Virus record (IMG/VR): IMGVR_UViG_3300037475_000051
Coordinates: 1 to 36,262 of that record
Direction: 5' to 3' (one strand)
Source: a virus
Length of the DNA stretch: 36,262 bases
Made by a program: the position numbers and the translations under genes
Notes under the pieces: model-generated
Database searches by the model: none
Seen by the model: only the letters and a program-made list of their open reading frames with translations
Told to the model about the DNA's origin: nothing
Shown: positions 31,597-36,262 of the stretch, in pieces
How positions within the stretch are numbered: position 1 is the stretch's first letter
Layout of the letters: each line of letters begins with the position of its first letter

Positions 31597-31633
31597 TATA
31601 ATCAATTACTTACAGCTCTTTTCAAAATCGACA

Positions 31634-31665
31634 GGTATAATATAATGCCTCCGGTATAATATAAT
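31634..31665 (+). repeat. Candidate integrase arm-type sites, right arm (two direct copies)
   Basis: GGTATAATATAAT occurs at 31634-31646 and 31653-31665, 19 bp apart. The core 11-mer also occurs at 31423. Alternatively these are TATAAT promoter elements. Confidence 0.5.
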
Positions 31666-31724
31666 TGTTACTTCAGGGGCAATTATTATAATAAGTTTCA
31701 AAAACAACATTAAACGAGTCAAGA

Positions 31725-31928
31725 TTAATTCATCCCCATATGCAAGTACTTTATAGCTTCCTTTTCTAAATATTTAGCCATCTTATAGGCGCACTTTGTT
31801 CCGAATAATATTAATAATTCTCTTACATCTTCATCAACGCATGCTTCTTTCCAATCATGGTAAATTTCTTCAAATTCTTTTTCTGCTATTTTTTTATAAG
31901 TATCAAAAGTTAATAATAATTCGCTCAT
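31725..31928 (-). CDS. Small hypothetical protein after the integrase
   Basis: A 67-residue acidic helical protein (MSELLLTFDTYKKIAEKEFEEIYHDWKEA...). Its ATG overlaps the integrase stop (ATGA), so it is probably translated with it. No domain recognised. Its position between int and attP means it may be expressed only with int. Confidence 0.6.
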   Translation of the reverse strand: MSELLLTFDTYKKIAEKEFEEIYHDWKEACVDEDVRELLILFGTKCAYKMAKYLEKEAIKYLHMGMN

Positions 31929-32926
31929 TTTGTTACCCCTTTAACTATATTAACGCCATCTATATATCTGGCAGTGGTTGTCTGCGAAGTATGCCCCAAT
32001 AACTTTCTAGCATCTTCACGGCTATACATTTTCTCAATGTCTGTAGCTGACTTATGCCTTATGTCTCTAAACTGAAACGGTTCTTTTAATATTCCTTTTT
32101 CAACGCACTTTTTCATGTGTCGTTTCCACATAGTGGTAAATCCTTCAGGAGTGTATGGCTGTCCAACACGATTACACAGGAGATAATCTAGATGAGATAT
32201 CTTGTATTTGTTCATTTGCGAGAGCTCAGTAACTAATTTCTTTAATGGCTCAGACCACTCGACAATCTTTCCTTTAGCGCCTTTCTTTGTCTTGGTTATA
32301 TCTACGTATAGACCTTCGTCACGAATATTTGAGCGCTTAAGTTTTAAAACTTCAGTGGGTCGAAGGCCCATCATATAAGTTAAATTCATTGCATGTTTAA
32401 TTGGATAAGTTGCCTCTGTCATCACTGCTAAAAATTCTTCATCTGTTACATTTCTTGAGCGTTTATTTTCGCTGAATTTTTTAACTCCTGTGCATGGATT
32501 TAGCTTCACGCTTCCCCATCTTATTGCATAGCTAAATACATGGCTGAGGAGGGCGAGCTCTCTGTTAGCTGAAATCTTTGCGGTTTTTCCTCTCATGTCT
32601 AGGTATCTATAAATATCTACCGCTGAAACATCGGTTGGGATCATGTTTCCAAAATATGCGCATAGAAATTTTGACTGTATGAGATTCGCTTTAAGACTTG
32701 ACTCTGATTTTTGCGGGGCTATTTCTTTCATGTATCTGTCAAATAGAGAGCTTACAGTTTTTAACTCATAATTCGTTAGTTCAAGAGTGGCTAAAGTTGA
32801 ATACATTTCAGACATTGTTTTGCCAAGCCTTATCCACTTTCCTTCGCGCGTTAAGAGGCGATAAGCATTTTTTTTAACATAAACTCGCATTGGTAGGTGT
32901 TTATTAGTTTTGCGTTTTCTTGGCAT
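31925..32926 (-). CDS. int: Tyrosine-recombinase integrase
   Basis: A 333-residue integrase. The N-terminal arm-binding region (basic, MPRKRKTNKHLPMRVYVKK) is followed by a core-binding SAM-like domain (about 55-140) and the catalytic domain: Arg189 (GLRPTEV), a beta-hairpin Lys near 214, the RDIRHKSATD box (Arg290, with Arg instead of the usual His at 287), His312 (LLGHTS) and Tyr321 (ARYIDG). The Arg variant of the HxxR box is seen in many phage integrases. It should recombine attP (31550) with a host tRNA-Lys gene. Confidence 0.95.
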   Translation of the reverse strand: MPRKRKTNKHLPMRVYVKKNAYRLLTREGKWIRLGKTMSEMYSTLATLELTNYELKTVSSLFDRYMKEIAPQKSESSLKANLIQSKFLCAYFGNMIPTDVSAVDIYRYLDMRGKTAKISANRELALLSHVFSYAIRWGSVKLNPCTGVKKFSENKRSRNVTDEEFLAVMTEATYPIKHAMNLTYMMGLRPTEVLKLKRSNIRDEGLYVDITKTKKGAKGKIVEWSEPLKKLVTELSQMNKYKISHLDYLLCNRVGQPYTPEGFTTMWKRHMKKCVEKGILKEPFQFRDIRHKSATDIEKMYSREDARKLLGHTSQTTTARYIDGVNIVKGVTK

Positions 32927-32929
32927 TGT

Positions 32930-33157
32930 TTAGCTCATCATCTTCATTAGAGCCATTGCATCAGGCTGAGTTTTTCTAGAGTAGGTATGGCCTAAGAAAT
33001 TAAGTTTCTGCTCTATGTGAGAGCGGAGCATTACTATTGAGCCATCTACTCTTATATCAAAAGCATATCCGTGCGTTGCCAGCCATTCACGTTGCTTTGA
33101 TATTTGCTTTGAGCCTGTTAGCTCTATTATTTCTTCTTTGCTAATAAATAAACTCAT
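32930..33157 (-). CDS. DUF4224 protein, integrase-associated (possible excisionase-like)
   Basis: A 75-residue protein opening MSLFISKEEIIELTGSKQISKQREWLATHGYAF, the DUF4224 signature: a short winged or HTH-like module almost always encoded just before a phage integrase. A directionality factor is a fair guess but not proven. GGAG precedes the start; the stop of the upstream gene overlaps. Confidence 0.8.
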   Translation of the reverse strand: MSLFISKEEIIELTGSKQISKQREWLATHGYAFDIRVDGSIVMLRSHIEQKLNFLGHTYSRKTQPDAMALMKMMS

Positions 33158-33393
33158 GTCATCACTCCATTGTTATAATAATAATGCGGCTCGTTTTCTT
33201 TAATTCCTACAAATCTAAGGAACGAATTCAAATCTTTTTCTGTTAACTTAAAACACTTTCCAGAGTTCATTTGTAGATGGAAATTCTTGTCATGCCCTTG
33301 TGTAATTGCTTCTATATAGATTGGGTTTAGCCATGTTTTACATGCAACTCCATCCCTGTTTATGTATGTGTACTGAAATAGACTTAATTTCAT
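33154..33393 (-). CDS. Hypothetical protein
   Basis: I place the start at ATG 33393, with AGGGA about 10 nt upstream; the ATG at 33417 has no site. The 79-residue product (MKLSLFQYTYINRDGVACKTWLNPIYIEAITQ...) has a single compact alpha/beta-like pattern and ends in HYYYNNGVMT. It overlaps the DUF4224 start by 4 nt. No family recognised. Confidence 0.6.
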   Translation of the reverse strand: MKLSLFQYTYINRDGVACKTWLNPIYIEAITQGHDKNFHLQMNSGKCFKLTEKDLNSFLRFVGIKENEPHYYYNNGVMT

Positions 33394-33418
33394 TACTTTT
33401 TTGTCCCTAATAATCATG

Positions 33419-33462
33419 TAGTTTAACTAATAATATAAATTAGTAATGGTATAGTTTAATTA
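33419..33462. repeat. Two direct repeats 33 bp apart in an intergenic gap
   Basis: TAGTTTAACTA (33419-33429) and TAGTTTAATTA (33452-33462) are 33 bp apart, about three helical turns, upstream of the gene at 33393. ACTAAT/ATTAGT between them forms a short hairpin. A regulator or an internal int promoter could use these. Confidence 0.35.
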
Positions 33463-33476
33463 GAGTGGTGTTTCAT

Positions 33477-33737
33477 CTATCCATCTCCAGATCCATTTCG
33501 ATTTCCACGGCCATTTCCATGGCCATTTCCATATCCTGAGCCACAAAAACATCTTGCATGCCCCCTTGCGTCTGCATCTCCAAACCCATATCCAGAGCAA
33601 TCATCCTCACCGCATCCACTGCCATAGGAACAGATATCTACATCTCCACAGAGATAACCAGATCCATATCCAGAGCAATCACTAAAGCCGCATCCAGCAT
33701 CGCCAAGGCCAGAGAAAAATTTACCTACGCTTTCCAT
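33477..33737 (-). CDS. Gly/Cys-rich repetitive protein
   Basis: I place the start at ATG 33737 (MESVGKFFSGLGDAG), overlapping the preceding gene by 13 nt; an ATG at 33773 is possible. The 86-residue product is almost entirely Gly, Ser, Tyr, Asp and Cys, with repeats of the CSGYGSG / GYGNGHGNG kind. Glycine-rich proteins of this type are often found next to DUF6948 in phages. The coding DNA is richer in G and C than the surrounding genome. Function unknown; the Cys may bind metal or form disulfides. Confidence 0.6.
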   Translation of the reverse strand: MESVGKFFSGLGDAGCGFSDCSGYGSGYLCGDVDICSYGSGCGEDDCSGYGFGDADARGHARCFCGSGYGNGHGNGRGNRNGSGDG

Positions 33738-34048
33738 ACTGGCACACACGCTATAGATTTTTTGGCAACACAAGTAACATCTAAAATTTCAACTGCCTCT
33801 AATAGCTCAACCCTATCTACTTCACACGGAAAATTACATTCGCTAGGCTTTTTTACTCCTTCCATTGCCAATTGAGATAAAGAGGCGGCTCCTTCCCAAT
33901 ACCAAAGACGACGAGCATTTTCTAATACAACCTCTCTTCCTTCTCTAGATTTTAGGTATCCAGCGAAAACTCCGGCACTATAAGTTCTAACAATTACATA
34001 CTTATTTTTATTTTCTACTTTATTACAATCACAGCATCTACAAGTCAT
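33725..34048 (-). CDS. DUF6948 family phage protein
   Basis: A 107-residue protein starting MTCRCCDCNKVENKNKYVIV. The core VIVRTYSAGVFAGYLKSREG and ARRLWYWEGAASLSQLAMEG matches DUF6948, a very conserved phage protein of unknown role. The N-terminal Cys cluster is unusual and may be a metal site. The gene lies between the SSB-like gene and the Gly-rich gene. Confidence 0.85.
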   Translation of the reverse strand: MTCRCCDCNKVENKNKYVIVRTYSAGVFAGYLKSREGREVVLENARRLWYWEGAASLSQLAMEGVKKPSECNFPCEVDRVELLEAVEILDVTCVAKKSIACVPVWKA

Positions 34049-34074
34049 TTTTATATCTCCTAGTTAATGTTTAT

Positions 34075-34500
34075 TTAAAACGGTATTTCATCATCTTTTA
34101 ACTGCTCTACAATTTCTTCTTCAGCGTCCTTTACATCTAAAAACAAATATTCTTTAGGTTTTAAATGCTTTTTGCCGTTATATTCTTCATATTGAAAATC
34201 AGCTCGTCCATATTTACCTATAATTTCATCATAGCTAATTTCGCCATTTTTATATTGGTCACCCAATCCAATTGACTTTAAAAACCTATAAAAACGCCAA
34301 GCAACGTGGTCAGGAAACATGTTGTCATAAGAATTAAAATCTCTGCCATCATTTTTAATTACCATCAATGTAACTTTCAGCATATTCTTTCCAGTGCTAG
34401 AAGTTTTTTCTTCTAATTCCTTAACCTTAAACTTATATTCGCCCGGCTCAAAACTTGGCGTAACTAATTCTTCTTCGTTAAAAGGTGTAAATCTAATCAT
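34075..34500 (-). CDS. DUF669-type single-strand DNA-binding protein
   Basis: I place the start at ATG 34500, behind AGGAGA; an earlier Met (34533) lacks a site. The 141-residue protein has the DUF669 pattern (FEPGEYKFKVKELEEKTSSTGKNML, then YDNMFPDHVAWRFYRFLKSIG) and ends DDEIPF, the acidic tail of bacterial SSB proteins (DDDIPF). DUF669 genes sit beside Sak4-like ATPases and act as SSB equivalents in phage recombination. It likely coats ssDNA and recruits partners through the tail. Confidence 0.8.
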   Translation of the reverse strand: MIRFTPFNEEELVTPSFEPGEYKFKVKELEEKTSSTGKNMLKVTLMVIKNDGRDFNSYDNMFPDHVAWRFYRFLKSIGLGDQYKNGEISYDEIIGKYGRADFQYEEYNGKKHLKPKEYLFLDVKDAEEEIVEQLKDDEIPF

Positions 34501-34702
34501 TGTTTTCTCCTGTTTGTTTATTGTAAATGTCATATGCTTCTGTTAATGACACTCCATGTTGTTTTTTTATTTTATAAACTTTTCTTACTGTCTCTGCTGA
34601 TTCCTCGTCAATTTTATAAACAGAAGCAATATAATTCTTAAATACCTTAGGATTTCTTTTGCTCTTAACTTTGGATTTTGGATACATGCTCCAATTGTTC
34701 AT
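34493..34702 (-). CDS. Small basic hypothetical protein
   Basis: I take ATG 34702 (MNNWSMYPKSKVKSKRNPKVF), a 69-residue Lys-rich protein. An alternative ATG at 34744 lies deep within the upstream gene. The C-terminal part (VRKVYKIKKQHGVSLTEAYDIYNKQ) looks like a small helical domain. It overlaps the gene at 34665-34829 by 38 nt and its stop overlaps the SSB-like start. Function unknown. Confidence 0.5.
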   Translation of the reverse strand: MNNWSMYPKSKVKSKRNPKVFKNYIASVYKIDEESAETVRKVYKIKKQHGVSLTEAYDIYNKQTGENND

Positions 34703-34829
34703 CTTCGCTCTCTGTTGTTGATTTGCATCCTTGCAAAAACTCAAATCTATTTAATTGTGACGTAACTCTATCGATTAAATTAATTGATTCTTGTGATGCG
34801 ATACTTAATTCACTGTTATTTGTTTCCAT
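34665..34829 (-). CDS. Very small acidic protein
   Basis: Read directly from the bases: 54 residues, METNNSELSIASQESINLID ... FEFLQGCKSTTESEDEQLEH. A perfect AGGAGG ribosome site sits 10-15 nt upstream at the end of the ATPase gene. The product is acidic and Ser/Gln-rich. No domain recognised. Confidence 0.55.
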   Translation of the reverse strand: METNNSELSIASQESINLIDRVTSQLNRFEFLQGCKSTTESEDEQLEHVSKIQS

Positions 34830-34831
34830 AA

Positions 34832-35689
34832 TTAAGCCGCCTCCTGTGTAACATTAATCTTTGATTTAAGATGTCCGATGCATTTAGTTATCGCATCTTT
34901 GCCCATTTCTTCTAGAATTTCTGCTTGAGCCTTTGTAAGCCATTTATCAACAGACTCTTGCGGAACATTTAATAGCTCAATCAATCTCTTCAGTTCTTTA
35001 ACATCCTCTTTTGTAGCCAATTCAATAGGGGCAGCATCTTTTTCTAAGATATCTTTGCCATATCTCTTGCAAACTTCATCGTAACTAAATGGAAACACAG
35101 CTCCTTCCTCGAATTTTTCTACTCGTGTTTTTTCTACATATGCAACACGATCATCACCTCGTTTTTCAATTCGAAATACTAAATCAAATAAATAATCTAG
35201 TTTCTTGTAACAATCGAATGTTTGGCCAGTAACTTGTAATCCAGGGCCATATTCATTCTTTGCATGCGAAGTGATAATTACATTCATATCTAATCGAACA
35301 AGAAGATTTAATAAATGCTTCATCTTTTTATTAGCAACGCCATAGTGTTTGCCGAATTGAGAGCCAACCTCTTTTTCGCTTGTGTCTAGCAAGTCGCCGT
35401 ATAGAGTTGTTAATGGATCTATAATTAATGTTTTATATTCATGCTTCTCAGTCAAAAGAGACTTAACCTCTTGCAATAAATCATCGAAATCAAATGTCTG
35501 AAATATTGCACCTTTTTGCTTTTCAATCATCGCCGTGTACTGGTCATTTTCAGCGCCACGCTCTGTATCAATTAAATATGGTCGAGGGAATTGGATTGAC
35601 GCAAAGGTTTTTCCAACGCCTGCTTTTCCGTAAAATAAAGCTTTAAGTCTTTTTTGTATTGCCTCAGGTTTTTTTCCACGTAGAGCCAT
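34832..35689 (-). CDS. Sak4-like RecA-family ATPase (recombinase)
   Basis: A 285-residue ATPase. Walker A is GKAGVGKT (residues 21-28); Walker B is the hydrophobic TLIID strand; INFPRPYLIDTERGAE-type and LDMNVIITSHAKNE motifs are RecA-like (AAA_24 family). Phage Sak4 proteins with this layout promote single-strand annealing with an SSB such as the DUF669 protein encoded nearby. A strong site (GGAGATATCGAA) precedes the ATG. It probably supports recombination-dependent replication and repair of phage DNA. Confidence 0.85.
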   Translation of the reverse strand: MALRGKKPEAIQKRLKALFYGKAGVGKTFASIQFPRPYLIDTERGAENDQYTAMIEKQKGAIFQTFDFDDLLQEVKSLLTEKHEYKTLIIDPLTTLYGDLLDTSEKEVGSQFGKHYGVANKKMKHLLNLLVRLDMNVIITSHAKNEYGPGLQVTGQTFDCYKKLDYLFDLVFRIEKRGDDRVAYVEKTRVEKFEEGAVFPFSYDEVCKRYGKDILEKDAAPIELATKEDVKELKRLIELLNVPQESVDKWLTKAQAEILEEMGKDAITKCIGHLKSKINVTQEAA

Positions 35690-35743
35690 TTCGATATCTC
35701 CTCTCTATAATTAATTTCGAACCAATCAATTTCTTCCAAGTAT

Positions 35744-35980
35744 TCAAGCTGCTGTTGAGTATTTGACATGACGTATCACCGATTTATTAACGAATATTTT
35801 TCGTGTAGTTACTTTCGAAACTATGTGATTATGAAAAGAAAAATGCTTATGTATCTCAAATATTGAAGTTGATTTGAGAAACCTCTTTGTTATCGGTGGA
35901 TATGTGTTGCCATTGTTTATATTTTTTAATACTGCTGATACTTCTACATAATACGAGTCATTATTATTAATTGCGTACAT
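35744..35980 (-). CDS. Hypothetical protein
   Basis: A 78-residue basic protein (MYAINNNDSYYVEVSAVLKNINNGNTYPP...) with strand-rich predicted pattern and His-rich middle (IHKHFSFHNHIV). AAAGGG is a suitable ribosome site. No family recognised. It is in the middle of the leftward early operon. Confidence 0.55.
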   Translation of the reverse strand: MYAINNNDSYYVEVSAVLKNINNGNTYPPITKRFLKSTSIFEIHKHFSFHNHIVSKVTTRKIFVNKSVIRHVKYSTAA

Positions 35981-35996
35981 GATTATTTCCCTTTTA

Positions 35997-36197
35997 TTAA
36001 TTAGTTAGTTCTAGGTGTAATTTTTTTATTTTATTGCACGCTATCCATAGCGCTTCTTCATAAGTTTCTAATTTTTTAATTAAATACATTGATGGCGATA
36101 ATGGTTTATTCAGTCTATGCAAATCCTCTATTACATATTTAGCAGCCGTCATTATTTCCATCATCATCACTTCTTCAACTTCCATTTCTATTTCCAT
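35997..36197 (-). CDS. Small hypothetical protein near the right edge
   Basis: A 66-residue protein starting MEIEMEVEEVMMMEIMTAA, with an unusually Met/Glu-rich N-terminus, then a helical region (YLIKKLETYEEALWIACNKI). AAAGGGAG precedes the ATG. If the window is circular it is the second gene of the PL operon, after the partial gene at the left edge. Confidence 0.6.
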   Translation of the reverse strand: MEIEMEVEEVMMMEIMTAAKYVIEDLHRLNKPLSPSMYLIKKLETYEEALWIACNKIKKLHLELTN

Positions 36198-36262
36198 TTT
36201 TATTCTCCCTTTGTTTCACGTAGAACTTAGAAATCACCCGCATGGATTTCTCTCATCTCATC

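Larger units (their letters stand above)
31403..31724. other. attP region: 322 bp without a gene
   Basis: No convincing gene. The stretch holds a tRNA-Lys 3' half (31550-31596) and direct copies of GTATAATATAA on both sides (31423, 31635, 31654) plus a degenerate inverted copy near 31524. Together they look like a phage attachment site next to the integrase. Confidence 0.75.

Noticed and set aside
33558-33875. Rightward open frame of 105 codons opposite the Gly-rich gene
   Set aside because: It is antisense to two genes with good coding signals and owes its length to the biased repeat; no ribosome site.
35572-35769. Leftward 65-codon open frame overlapping the start of the Sak4-like ATPase gene
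   Set aside because: It overlaps the ATPase gene by 118 bp in another frame, the overlapping part is a Lys/Gln-rich string unlike a domain, and the ribosome site is weak. A very short gene 35690-35769 cannot be excluded.

Overview
The window is an AT-rich temperate phage genome with a short-tailed (podovirus, P22-like) virion plan and a lambda-like arrangement of control elements. The host is probably a low-GC gammaproteobacterium. The attachment core is the 3' half of a tRNA-Lys gene of gammaproteobacterial type, and gene starts carry ordinary GGAG-type ribosome sites; the exact host cannot be named from the sequence. A leftward promoter fires off the left edge and a headless leftward operon enters at the right edge, so I infer that the window is a circular or circularly permuted complete phage genome cut inside one small gene.

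Layout. (1) 1-522: first gene of the leftward early operon and its control region (OL/PL), plus a separate promoter for a small basic protein gene. (2) 523-2961: immunity region. A repressor gene (2223-2888) is followed by five small genes in the same direction (765-2230), the position of rexA/rexB in lambda. It is bounded on each side by copies of one operator: OL at 321-360 and OR at 2897-2961. (3) 2994-8014: rightward early operon with a YdaS/Cro-type regulator, an O-like replication initiator carrying five 22-bp-spaced iterons (3554-3655), a P-like protein, a DUF1064 nuclease-like protein and many tiny, tightly overlapped genes. (4) 8021-16890: packaging and head genes in P22 order: small and large terminase, portal, scaffold, coat, gp4-like adaptor, gp10-like plug. 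(5) 16887-21515: a small tail protein, a GNAT acetyltransferase and three ejection-protein candidates. (6) 21543-29151: host-recognition proteins, including a 1288-residue repeat-rich fibre. (7) 29154-30459: lysis genes (GH108 endolysin, 3-TM holin, membrane coiled-coil protein). (8) 30499-36197, leftward: YopX and other small genes, attP (31550-31596), tyrosine integrase, a DUF4224 protein, DUF6948, a glycine-rich protein, an SSB-like DUF669 protein and a Sak4-like RecA-family ATPase.

How it works together. The repressor should bind the shared operators and silence PL and PR while transcribing itself and the rex-position genes. Its S24 domain lacks the Ser/Lys dyad, so induction by self-cleavage looks impossible and another trigger is expected. 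After derepression, PR drives replication from the iterons and PL drives recombination, integration and accessory genes. The rightward genes from 2994 to 30459 leave no gap over about 80 bases, so late control is not visible from spacing.

Starts were moved from the longest reading frame to an ATG/GTG with a ribosome site wherever the sequence supported it, and four small genes (1-281 partial, 7687, 7838, 14471, 23535 and 34665 regions included) were read directly from the bases. No database search was possible: family names rest on motif recognition.
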